Origin: JTS-RE94 sp041750795
Lineage (GTDB): Bacteria > Planctomycetota > Planctomycetia > Pirellulales > PALSA-1355
Reading direction: 5' to 3'
DNA: 14,022 nt
NCBI GenBank assembly: GCA_041750795.1
Contig: JBGSYQ010000091.1
Location: 1-14,022 of the forward strand
The translations under genes and the position numbers were made by a program. Shown piece after piece: positions 6,886 to 13,876 of the stretch (positions are counted from its first letter, which is position 1; each line of letters starts with the position of its first letter). The notes under the pieces were generated by a model. It searched no databases and was not told where the DNA came from. It saw nothing but the letters and a program-made list of their open reading frames with translations.

Positions 6886-7578
6886 CTAGCGCACCAGCCA
6901 GACCCCTGGATGCTTGTCGGTGGGATCGGGCAATTCCTCCCACAGCATGCGGCCACCTTCCACCACGGTTCGGTTGTGGCCGCGGCGGGCGCCGCTGGGC
7001 AATTCGTCCAAGCGCTTGACGCTGCCACCGCCCAATACGACATAGTCGGCCATCATGGCCTTCTGGATGGCGGGCACAATGTCATGCACGATCGCTTGCC
7101 ACTTTTTGAATCCCAGTTCTTCCAGCCCGGTATCTCCGAGCAAGTGCGAAAGCTCCTCCTTGCCGAAGAGCATGCGGCCCAAGTCGAGCGCCAGCACGAT
7201 ATGGTCGGTGATGTACGCAGACCCGACCGCCGTGCCCAGGCCCAAGAACAGCATGCGCCCACCGTCGTAGCTGCCCAGCGCCTGCAACGATGCATCGTTC
7301 ATGATGCGCACGGGGCTGCCCAACGCGGACGCGAAATTGAAGGCCACCCAGCCCGGTCCCAGATTCTGTGGGTCTTCGACAGGCCGCCCACCGCTGACGC
7401 GACAAGGCAGTCCCAACGCGATGGCTTCCCACTGCCAGTCGCGCGTCAGGTCCTTTGCCACTTCGATCATTCTCTCCGGCGTCATCGACTTGCCCGAGGC
7501 ACACTTGCGGTGCTCCTCGTGGCTCGTGTGCCAGAACTTGACGCTCGTTCCGCCAACATCGACCACTAACACGTCCAT
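6886..7578 (-). CDS. ROK-family sugar kinase, polyphosphate glucokinase-like
   Basis: This 230-residue protein has the actin-fold/ROK layout. The first phosphate loop is VVDVGGTSVKF (5-15), the catalytic Asp is probably D95 in IMNDAS, the second phosphate loop is LGLGTAVGSAYI (112-123), and an LGGG motif (182-185) lies near the nucleotide site. The Cys-rich zinc motif of many ROK kinases and repressors is absent, as is an HTH. This, together with the short length, is most like polyphosphate/ATP glucokinases, but the substrate is not proven. The ATG at 7578 begins right before the phosphate loop and follows a GTGAGG sequence; the frame is open upstream but overlaps the HAD gene. Only seven bases separate it from the HAD phosphatase stop, so the two are co-transcribed, suggesting linked phosphorylation and dephosphorylation of a sugar. 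Confidence 0.82.
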   Translation of the reverse strand: MDVLVVDVGGTSVKFWHTSHEEHRKCASGKSMTPERMIEVAKDLTRDWQWEAIALGLPCRVSGGRPVEDPQNLGPGWVAFNFASALGSPVRIMNDASLQALGSYDGGRMLFLGLGTAVGSAYITDHIVLALDLGRMLFGKEELSHLLGDTGLEELGFKKWQAIVHDIVPAIQKAMMADYVVLGGGSVKRLDELPSGARRGHNRTVVEGGRMLWEELPDPTDKHPGVWLVR

Positions 7579-7585
7579 GGCGACC

Positions 7586-8320
7586 TCACCCGGAGTTTTC
7601 CATGCTCGCACTCGAGCGGGAATTCGCAACCGTTGACCGCGGCGTAAAGTCATCGAGAGTGCCCTGCAGCAGGGCGTGGATCAACTCGACAACACCGGCG
7701 CCGTGGTCTCGCGACGCCACGAACTGACACTGCGACTTCACCACCGGCAACGCATTTTCGACCGTCGCGGCAAGTCCGCACTTTCTCAAAAACGGCAGAT
7801 CATTTTCCGCGTCCCCAATTCCAATCACTGCTCCCGGCGGAATCGACAGATGCGCCAGTGCCGCGTCCAGGCCGGTGGCTTTATCCATGCCGTTGGGAAG
7901 CACCATCACGGCCTTCTTGTTGAAGATGATCTGATAGTCGAGGCCGAGCCGCAGGATGGCGTCGGCGATCGCCACCTCGTGCGGACGCCAGGTCGCAAAA
8001 ATCACCTTGCCCACCGAAAACGGCGTCACATCCAGCCGCTGCACTTCCGCCAGGAACTCCGTCGATGGCGGCTCGCCGAGGATTTCCTCCAGGTCCGCGG
8101 CCGGGTAGAACAACTCGGCCCCGTTTTCGGCGACGATCACGTCGAACAACTCGACTCGTGGAAACACCAGCCGCAGATCCGTCAATTGACGTCCCGTCAC
8201 CAGCAGCGTCTTGTAGCCCGCGGCGCGGACTTTCTCGATGGCGTGTACTACCGGCGGGGCAACATGGCCGTTCTTCGCCAAGGTGCCGTCATAGTCAAAG
8301 GCCAGTGCCAGGTATTCCAT
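7586..8320 (-). CDS. HAD-superfamily phosphatase (Cof/IIB type)
   Basis: This 244-residue protein carries all four HAD motifs. Motif I is FDYDGTL (nucleophile D9 and acid D11), motif II is VTGR (T42), motif III Lys is K147 in PNGMDKATG, and motif IV is GIGDAENDLPF (D170, D174). The cap region between motifs II and III and the Lys-containing PNG-KATG stretch are typical of subclass IIB, which includes Cof and sucrose-/trehalose-phosphate phosphatases. It probably hydrolyses a sugar phosphate in the cytoplasm. The last 18 or so residues (TPRSTVANSRSSASMENSG) look like an unconserved tail. The start is the only Met near motif I, but the ribosome binding site is poor. It is the first gene of the likely HAD-ROK-FAD/Rieske operon, 223 bases after the amidoligase gene. 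Confidence 0.86.
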   Translation of the reverse strand: MEYLALAFDYDGTLAKNGHVAPPVVHAIEKVRAAGYKTLLVTGRQLTDLRLVFPRVELFDVIVAENGAELFYPAADLEEILGEPPSTEFLAEVQRLDVTPFSVGKVIFATWRPHEVAIADAILRLGLDYQIIFNKKAVMVLPNGMDKATGLDAALAHLSIPPGAVIGIGDAENDLPFLRKCGLAATVENALPVVKSQCQFVASRDHGAGVVELIHALLQGTLDDFTPRSTVANSRSSASMENSG

Positions 8321-8500
8321 AATGAGTCATCGAGATTCAACTGTACGTGCCGGCGCGTCGTTGGCATCACTGCGAACACTGTTTGCAAACCGCATGCCCG
8401 ATCGGCAACGACCGTCCGCGGCATGCCTGCGCCGAACCGGAAAGCCGTGGTTGATTCGCAATCGACCAGCCTGGTTCACTGTAGACCAATCCGAAACGCG

Positions 8501-8515
8501 GCCGCGTAGCGCGGC
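8501..8515 (-). terminator. GC-rich hairpin after the transglutaminase-amidoligase gene, weak terminator candidate
   Basis: GCCGCG and CGCGGC form a perfect 6-bp stem with a 3-base loop, about 30 bases past the stop at 8544. On the minus strand the hairpin is followed by CGCGTTTCGG, so the U-tract is poor. It could weaken read-through into the HAD gene. It could also be a chance palindrome in GC-rich DNA. Confidence 0.25.
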
Positions 8516-8543
8516 ATCCTTCGTCGCGCACGATGCTCTGGCC

Positions 8544-11500
8544 TCACCCGCGACCGCGGCGCAGGTCCAACGTCGACGTGAATTCGGACTTGCTTTCCGC
8601 CGGTGGCAGCGGAAACGCACCCGGCGTATGGCCATGGGCGAAGAATCGCGAGACGCGGCGCGATTCGGCCTCGATCGCGTTGACCGGAAACACGTCATAG
8701 CTCAATCCGCCCGGATGCGACACGTGATACGTGCAGCCTCCGAGCGAGCGACCGTTCCAGGTATCGTAGACGTCGAATACCAGTGGGCAATCGACCGGGA
8801 TCGTCGGGTGCAGGCAACTGGGCGGCTGCCAGGCGCGGTAGCGCACGCCGGCGACCGCCAGGTCGCGCAAGTCCGTTTCGCCGAGCGGCACCCGGCGCCC
8901 GTTGCAAAGCACGACGTAGCGATCTCCCAGGTTGCCGCGCACCTGGACTTGCACGCGCTCGACCGAAGAATCGACGTAGCGTGACATGCCTCCGCCGCTC
9001 GGCTCTTCCCCCAACACGTGCCAAGGCTCGATCGCCTGGCGCAGCTCGATTTCCAGATCGGCGTGCCGCACCCGCCCAAACACCGGGAAGCGAAAGTCGC
9101 GGTGCGCGGCAAACCAGTCGGCCTCGATCGGATAGCCCGCGCGATTCAAGTCGGCGGTCACCTCGCGAAAATCCTGCCACACATAGTGCGGCAGCACGTA
9201 GCGATCGTGCAATTGCGTGCCCCAGCGGGCCAGCGGCATGCGGCACGGTTCGCGCCAGAACCAGCTCACCAGCGCCCGCAACAGCAATTGCTGCGTCAGG
9301 CTCATCTGCGCGTGCGGCGGCATCTCGAACGCGCGCAGCTCGACCAGCCCCAGTCGGCCCGACGAAGTATCGGGCGAGAACAGCTTGTCGATGCAAAACT
9401 CGGCGCGGTGCGTGTTGCCCGCAATGTCGACCAGCAAGTGCCGAAAGATGCGATCGACCAGCCAGGGCGGCGCGTGGCCGCAACGCGCCATCTGGCGATC
9501 GACTTCCTCGAAGGCGACTTCCAACTCGTACAGCGCGTCGTGCCGCGCTTCGTCGACGCGCGGCGCCTGGCTGGTGGGCCCGATGAACAAGCCGCTGAAC
9601 AAGTAACTCAGCGACGGATGATTGATCCAATACGTCAACAGCGAGCGCAGCAAGTCGGGACGGCGCAAAAAGGGACTGTCGGCCGGCGTCGGCCCGCCGA
9701 GCACCACGTGATTGCCGCCCCCCGTGCCCGAGTGTCGTCCATCCAGCAGGAATTTCTCGGTGCCCAGCCTCGTTTGATGGGCGTCTTCGTACAACCCGCC
9801 GATCGTTTCGCACAACGCTGCCCACGAGCCGCTGGGCTGCACGTTCACTTCGATCACGCCGGGATCAGGCGTCACCTTCAACATGTTGACGCGCGCGTCG
9901 TACGGCGGCAGCTCGCCCTCGACGACCAACGGCATGTCAAGCGCCTCGGCCGTGTCCTCAATGGCCGCCACCAGTTCCAAATACTCTTGAATGCCCGGCA
10001 GTGGTGGCAGGAAGACGTGCAATCTTCCGTCGCGCGGCTCGATGCACAGCGCCGTGCGCACCACCCAGGGGGCCGATTCGCCCAGCTCGGGCATCCGCTC
10101 GCGCAGCGACAGCCGCTTTTCGCGCGGCGGCTCCTGCGGCTCGTCGTTGCCGGTGGTTCGCTGTTCCAAGCGCGGTGGATAGCGCTGCGGTATGGTCAAC
10201 TCGCCCACCGGCGCCACCGGATCGGCCTGGTGTAAATAGGGATACTCCGCTGCCGACACCCACGGCAAGCTCGTCGAAGGCAAGCGCAAGCCGATCGGAG
10301 AATCGCCCGGCACCAGCACCAGGTGTTTGCCACGCAGCATCCACAATCCGCTTTCCCAAACGATCTCGCTGCCACTGCCGGCGTGCGTCAGGGGCAACAC
10401 GTACCCCACCGGCTCGCTCAAGCCGCGTTCGAACACGCGCCGCATCCGCATCCGCTCTTCGGGATCCTTCAGCCGATTGTCAGCCGGATCGACGTTGACG
10501 GGCAGCTTGCCCTCGCGCCCCAGGAAATAGATCGGGTCTTCGAAGGCCGGCACCGCATAGCCGGGGTCGATCTTCAAGCGCGTGGCCAGCGCTTCGAGAA
10601 AGTGCTCGGCGTCGTCAATCGTGTAGTGATACTTCTGGTCGCACCTGGCAATCAATTCCCCCCGCCGCCAGATGGGATGCCCGTCCTTGCGCCAATAGCA
10701 GGCCAACGCCCAGCGTGGCAACTGCTCGCCCGGATACCATTTTCCTTGGCCAAAGTGCAGCAGGCCGCCGGGTGCAAATCGCTCCCGCAAGCGGCGGATC
10801 AACTGCTCGGACAGTCGCCGCTTGTCCGGACCGATGGCCGTGGTGTTCCACTCGGCGCCTTCCATATCGTCGATCGAAACGAACGTCGGCTCGCCCCCCA
10901 TGGTCAGGCGCACGTCGTGCTCGCGCAATTCGTCGTCGATCGTCGCGCCCAAGGCGAAGATGCGCGCCCATTGTTCGTCGGTATAGGGCTTGGTGACGCG
11001 CGGGTCCTCGTGAATGCGGGTCATCCGCATCACGTGCTCGAACTCGGTTTCGCACTTTTCCAAACTGCCGGCCACGGGCGCGGCCGAACGCGGATCGGGC
11101 GAAGCGGCCAGCGGAATGTGCCCCTCGCCGGCAAACAGCCCACTGGTCGGATCGAGCCCCACCCAGCCGGCGCCCGGCAGGTACACTTCGCTCCAGGCGT
11201 GCAGATCGGTGAAATCCTGCTCCGCGCCGGCCGGCCCTTCCAGCGGTTTCACGTCCGGCTTGAGCTGTATCAAATAGCCCGACACGAACCGCGCCGCCAG
11301 TCCCAGGTGCCGCAACACTTCGACCAGCAGCCAGGCTGTGTCCCGACACGACCCGCGACCCAGCTCCAGCGTCTCTTCGGGCGATTGCACGCCCGGCTCC
11401 AGGCGAATCAGGTACTCGATCTCCCGGCTGAGCCGCTGGTTGAGGTCCACCAGAAAATCAATCGTCCGCCGCTGGCGCAGATCGACCGTCGAAAGCCAAT

Positions 11501-11885
11501 CTCGCAGTCGCGGGCCTGCCTCCTGCCGCACCAGAAACGGCGCCAACTCGCTGCTCAGCCACGCTTCGTAACGAAACGGAAATGTCTCCGCCTCCGGCTC
11601 GAGAAAGAAATCGAACGGATTGATCGCCGTCATCTCGGCGACCAGGTCGACCGTCACCCTGAAATGGTCGACCTTGTCGGGAAACGCGATCCGCGCCAGG
11701 AAGTTGGCGTGCGGATCCTGCTGCCAATTGAGGAAATGCCCCGCCGGCTCAATCTTCAGCGAATAGCTGACGATCGGCGTGCGCGCGTGCGGCGCCGGCC
11801 GCAGCCGCACAATCTGCGGCCCCAGTGCGATCGGACGCTCGTAGTGATAAGTGGTGTCGTGAAACAGTGCGACCCGGATCGACAT
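8544..11885 (-). CDS. Transglutaminase-like protein fused to DUF2126 putative amidoligase
   Basis: This 1113-residue protein has the normal size for the family. Residues 1 to about 100 are the bacterial transglutaminase N-terminal beta domain (IRVALFHDTTYHYERPIALGPQ). The transglutaminase core follows, with its triad visible as C180 (GRGSCRDTAW), H229 (DLHAWSEVYLPG) and D245 (WVGLDPTSG). From about residue 325 the DUF2126 region begins (LTMGGEPTFVSIDD). It includes GKWYPGEQLPRW and, near 716-730, a glutamine-synthetase-like HSGTGGGNHVVLGG segment. The family is predicted to join or cleave amide/peptide bonds with ATP, but no substrate is established. No signal peptide is seen. The ATG at 11885 fits the family N-terminus; the frame stays open to 12065 but that extension looks non-coding. 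The usual genomic companions (alpha-E domain and circularly permuted ATP-grasp proteins) are not in this window. Confidence 0.9.
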   Translation of the reverse strand: MSIRVALFHDTTYHYERPIALGPQIVRLRPAPHARTPIVSYSLKIEPAGHFLNWQQDPHANFLARIAFPDKVDHFRVTVDLVAEMTAINPFDFFLEPEAETFPFRYEAWLSSELAPFLVRQEAGPRLRDWLSTVDLRQRRTIDFLVDLNQRLSREIEYLIRLEPGVQSPEETLELGRGSCRDTAWLLVEVLRHLGLAARFVSGYLIQLKPDVKPLEGPAGAEQDFTDLHAWSEVYLPGAGWVGLDPTSGLFAGEGHIPLAASPDPRSAAPVAGSLEKCETEFEHVMRMTRIHEDPRVTKPYTDEQWARIFALGATIDDELREHDVRLTMGGEPTFVSIDDMEGAEWNTTAIGPDKRRLSEQLIRRLRERFAPGGLLHFGQGKWYPGEQLPRWALACYWRKDGHPIWRRGELIARCDQKYHYTIDDAEHFLEALATRLKIDPGYAVPAFEDPIYFLGREGKLPVNVDPADNRLKDPEERMRMRRVFERGLSEPVGYVLPLTHAGSGSEIVWESGLWMLRGKHLVLVPGDSPIGLRLPSTSLPWVSAAEYPYLHQADPVAPVGELTIPQRYPPRLEQRTTGNDEPQEPPREKRLSLRERMPELGESAPWVVRTALCIEPRDGRLHVFLPPLPGIQEYLELVAAIEDTAEALDMPLVVEGELPPYDARVNMLKVTPDPGVIEVNVQPSGSWAALCETIGGLYEDAHQTRLGTEKFLLDGRHSGTGGGNHVVLGGPTPADSPFLRRPDLLRSLLTYWINHPSLSYLFSGLFIGPTSQAPRVDEARHDALYELEVAFEEVDRQMARCGHAPPWLVDRIFRHLLVDIAGNTHRAEFCIDKLFSPDTSSGRLGLVELRAFEMPPHAQMSLTQQLLLRALVSWFWREPCRMPLARWGTQLHDRYVLPHYVWQDFREVTADLNRAGYPIEADWFAAHRDFRFPVFGRVRHADLEIELRQAIEPWHVLGEEPSGGGMSRYVDSSVERVQVQVRGNLGDRYVVLCNGRRVPLGETDLRDLAVAGVRYRAWQPPSCLHPTIPVDCPLVFDVYDTWNGRSLGGCTYHVSHPGGLSYDVFPVNAIEAESRRVSRFFAHGHTPGAFPLPPAESKSEFTSTLDLRRGRG

Positions 11886-12349
11886 CGTGACGGACTCTGG
11901 TGGCCTGGCGGGTCGCGGGGATGCCGCACGCAATCGGCAGCCGACACCGGCAACAACGCACGGCGCGCAGCTCGGCGTGCCCAGCCCCCTTGGGCAATCG
12001 CGGTGCCAAAGGGCCAACAATCTGGCCGGCCTGCCGCCCAACGTGGGCAATGCACGGGAAATCACGTTATTTGGAGTTTTCCACTTCCAACCCGCAGTGC
12101 GAACGACGGCGGCAAGCTGCCAGTTTTCTAGGCGAAGACCGCCACGCCAGCCACCGCCTCACGGGACCTGTCGCGCCGAGCCCGTCGCGCCTGATTCTCA
12201 TCGAGTTCTCGCGAACTTCGAACACTCCACGCATTCATCGCTCACCTTCGCCGGCTATTCTGCCCGCACCCGGCCAATCGAGGCGGACGACCATTCGTCG
12301 CTGACCGTGCATCGCTGGTTTTGACACCTAGTAACAGGAGAACGCGCTG
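11886..12349. other. 464-base gene-free region between divergent genes
   Basis: This stretch separates the minus-strand transglutaminase-amidoligase from the plus-strand PEP-CTERM gene and must hold promoters for both. Open frames exist on both strands but show no domain and have Arg/Pro-rich composition. A short AT-rich patch near 12060-12085 could serve the minus-strand gene, though I see no convincing -35/-10 pair. The only other structure I found is the imperfect hairpin at 11987-12013. The PEP-CTERM ribosome binding site (AGGAG, 12336-12340) is at its right end. Confidence 0.6.
11987..12013. repeat. Imperfect inverted repeat in the leader of the transglutaminase-amidoligase gene
   Basis: CCCTTGGGC and GCCAAAGGG form 9-bp arms with one mismatch around a 9-base loop, roughly 100 bases before the ATG at 11885. 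It might be a protein-binding site or leader hairpin. No U-tract follows on either strand, so a terminator is unlikely. Confidence 0.3.
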
Positions 12350-13204
12350 ATGAAGACACTTACCCACGTGGCGTTGGCGGCCGTACTGGCCGCCGCAGGA
12401 ATCGCCGGCAACCTGGCCCAGGCGGCGCCGCTTGGCTATGCCGGCGGCACCATTACGGAAGACTTCGACACCCTGCCGACCGATATCACCAATCCATCGC
12501 AAACCGGACTGTCCAAGACCGCCTTCGACCTCAACCCCACCATCAACAATCTTTCGGGCCTGACCGGCTGGCAAGGCAACAATGCCAACGGCACCAGCGC
12601 CAGCACCGAATTCCGTGCCCAGGATGGCAGCCTGGCCGGCAGCGGCGGTCGCGGCATCATCAGCTTCGGCACCAACGGCTCGACCGAACGCGCCTTAGGC
12701 GCTCTGCCCACCAGCAACCAGGTCAATCAGTTCGGCCTGGTGCTCGTAAACGATTCGCAGGATACCTACGCCAGCTTCGACCTCTCCTACACGGGCGAGC
12801 AATGGCGCCGCGGCGAAGCGGGCGTCAACAATATCATGACGTTTGCCTACGGCGTCTTCGGCGCACCGGCCACGATCGACGCCAGCCTGGTCGACGTCGG
12901 CGCATTGAGCTTTGCCAACCCCAACACCCAGGCCGATCCGACCGAGGTCGCGCTGGATGGCAACCTGGCCGCCAATCAGGTCGGCGTCGCCGGCTCGGTC
13001 ATGGGCTTGAACTGGGGACCCGGCCAAACGCTGGTGCTGCGCTGGACCATGAGCGAAGGCTCCGGCCAGGATAACGGCATGGGCATCGACAACTTCTCGT
13101 TCACCGCCCAACCGGTCCCCGAGCCGTCGACCCTGGCGCTCGGCCTGCTGGCCCTGGCGGGGTTGTGCGGCTATGGCATCCGCCGGGTGCGCAGCGCCAC
13201 GTGA
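12350..13204 (+). CDS. PEP-CTERM sorting-domain exported protein
   Basis: This 284-residue protein has a signal peptide (MKTLTHVALAAVLAAAG..., cleavage likely after the AQA at 24-26). A Gly/Asn/Thr-rich, probably beta-rich, body contains FDLSYTGEQWRRGE (143-156) and GPGQTLVLRW (223-232). It ends in the sorting tag: VPEPS (256-260), a hydrophobic helix (TLALGLLALAGLCGYGI) and the basic end RRVRSAT. PEP-CTERM tails are processed by exosortase-type systems and send proteins to the cell surface or extracellular matrix. The function of the body is unknown; no catalytic motif was recognised. An AGGAG nine bases before the ATG supports the start. The gene appears monocistronic, with a strong terminator 20 bases after the stop. 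Confidence 0.92.
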   Translation: MKTLTHVALAAVLAAAGIAGNLAQAAPLGYAGGTITEDFDTLPTDITNPSQTGLSKTAFDLNPTINNLSGLTGWQGNNANGTSASTEFRAQDGSLAGSGGRGIISFGTNGSTERALGALPTSNQVNQFGLVLVNDSQDTYASFDLSYTGEQWRRGEAGVNNIMTFAYGVFGAPATIDASLVDVGALSFANPNTQADPTEVALDGNLAANQVGVAGSVMGLNWGPGQTLVLRWTMSEGSGQDNGMGIDNFSFTAQPVPEPSTLALGLLALAGLCGYGIRRVRSAT

Positions 13205-13223
13205 GTTGAATCGCTTCAGACTC

Positions 13224-13275
13224 AGCGGCGCGACAGGCGATCGACCGTTCGCCTCTCGCGCCGCTGTTTTCTTTT
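13224..13275 (+). terminator. Strong intrinsic terminator of the PEP-CTERM gene
   Basis: AGCGGCGCGA (13224-13233) pairs perfectly with TCGCGCCGCT (13256-13265). After a single C-C mismatch, AGGCGA (13235-13240) pairs with TCGCCT (13249-13254), leaving an 8-base loop. The 16-bp stem is followed at once by GTTTTCTTTT (13266-13275). It sits 20 bases after the stop codon and should insulate the blaI promoter from read-through. Confidence 0.88.
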
Positions 13276-13407
13276 GGCTGCCAGCGGCGGCGTGCATTGC
13301 GACCGGCCGTCGGTCCTCGCGCCATAATCCGCAGTTAGCTGCTGGCCGATCGTCGCCGCATCGCGCGCTTTTGAAAGCACTCCGCAAAAACTTTTTCGGA
13401 AAGTTGA

Positions 13408-13436
13408 TTGACATGTCCGCCACGAATTACTACACT
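13408..13436 (+). promoter_or_regulatory. Promoter of the blaI-blaR1 operon
   Basis: A perfect TTGACA (13408-13413) is followed after 17 bases by TACACT (13431-13436, four of six matches to TATAAT). Transcription should begin near 13443, about 38 bases before the blaI start. Just upstream, A5 and T5 tracts (13382-13399) occupy the usual position of an AT-rich UP element. The -10 lies inside the first putative BlaI operator, which fits negative autoregulation. Confidence 0.75.
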
Positions 13437-13444
13437 GCGTAGTA
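13428..13444. promoter_or_regulatory. Putative BlaI operator 1
   Basis: TACTACA, a 3-base centre and CGTAGTA (13428-13434, 13438-13444) form an inverted repeat with one mismatch. BlaI/MecI repressors are known to bind dyads with TACA/TGTA half-sites. The site covers the -10 hexamer and start point, so a bound repressor would block transcription. Confidence 0.72.
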
Positions 13445-13459
13445 CTTCAACCTGTAGTA
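13443..13459. promoter_or_regulatory. Putative BlaI operator 2
   Basis: TACTTCA, a 3-base centre (ACC) and TGTAGTA (13443-13449, 13453-13459) repeat the 7-3-7 layout of operator 1 with one mismatch. Its centre is 15 bases downstream of the first and the two share two bases. The arrangement suggests two repressor dimers on nearby faces of the DNA, although steric overlap could make binding exclusive. Confidence 0.6.
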
Positions 13460-13480
13460 GTGTCTGCGAGGACGTAACGG

Positions 13481-13876
13481 ATGACAAAACGGTCGTTGGA
13501 CAACCTGGGTGAGTTGCAGGCCGCGGTGATGAACGTGGTGTGGGAACTGGGTGAAGCCACCGTCGGCCAGGTGCGCGAAAAGCTGGCCGCCGATCGAGAG
13601 CTGGCCTATACCACGGTCTTGTCGGTGCTGCAAAAACTGGAGAAAGCCGGCTGGCTGAAGCATCGCTCCGACGGCCGCAGCTACGTCTACCTGCCGCGCA
13701 AATCGCGCAGCGACGCCGGCCGCAGCGCCGTGCGCCAATTCACCGAGCGGATGTTCGGCGGCGATCCGCTGGTGCTCTTCGAACACCTGTTGGACGACAG
13801 TCGGCTGACGTCCGCCGAACTGACCGAGTTGCGCAAGATGATCGAGCGACGACGTAAGGAGCAGCGCGATGAATGA
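13481..13876 (+). CDS. blaI: BlaI/MecI/CopY-family transcriptional repressor
   Basis: This 131-residue protein has the family's usual length. A winged helix covers about residues 8-72: LGELQAAVMNVVWELGEATVGQVREKL, then the recognition helix TTVLSVLQKLEKAGWL (44-59) and the wing HRSDGRSYVYLP. The C-terminal helices (RSAVRQFTERMFGGDPLVLFEHLL... and SAELTELRKMIERRRKE) form the dimerisation part. Family members repress their own operon and are cleaved or released when the BlaR1-type partner is activated. In planctomycetes such pairs are numerous and need not concern beta-lactams. A GAGGA eight bases before the ATG supports the start. The stop overlaps the next gene by 8 bases. The promoter carries two matching operators. 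Confidence 0.93.
   Translation: MTKRSLDNLGELQAAVMNVVWELGEATVGQVREKLAADRELAYTTVLSVLQKLEKAGWLKHRSDGRSYVYLPRKSRSDAGRSAVRQFTERMFGGDPLVLFEHLLDDSRLTSAELTELRKMIERRRKEQRDE

Noticed and set aside
8381..8390. Perfect palindrome GTTTGCAAAC upstream of the HAD gene
   Set aside because: Only 10 bp, without flanking symmetry or a nearby promoter match; too short to call an operator.
11886..12065. 60-residue N-terminal extension of the transglutaminase-amidoligase
   Set aside because: The frame is open, but the extension is Arg/Pro/Cys-rich and has no signal peptide. The family N-terminus begins at the ATG at 11885.
10323..12131. 602-codon plus-strand open frame opposite the transglutaminase-amidoligase gene
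   Set aside because: It has Arg/His/Pro/Gln-rich sequence with no recognisable domain, and lies antisense to a clear, complete gene. Long antisense frames are expected in GC-rich coding DNA.
12321..12326. TTGACA before the PEP-CTERM gene as a -35 element
   Set aside because: It lies only 24 bases before the start codon, leaving no room for a -10 element, a start point and the ribosome binding site.
12695..13423. 242-codon minus-strand open frame across the PEP-CTERM gene and its terminator
   Set aside because: It crosses a strong terminator and a confident plus-strand gene, and has no domain signature.
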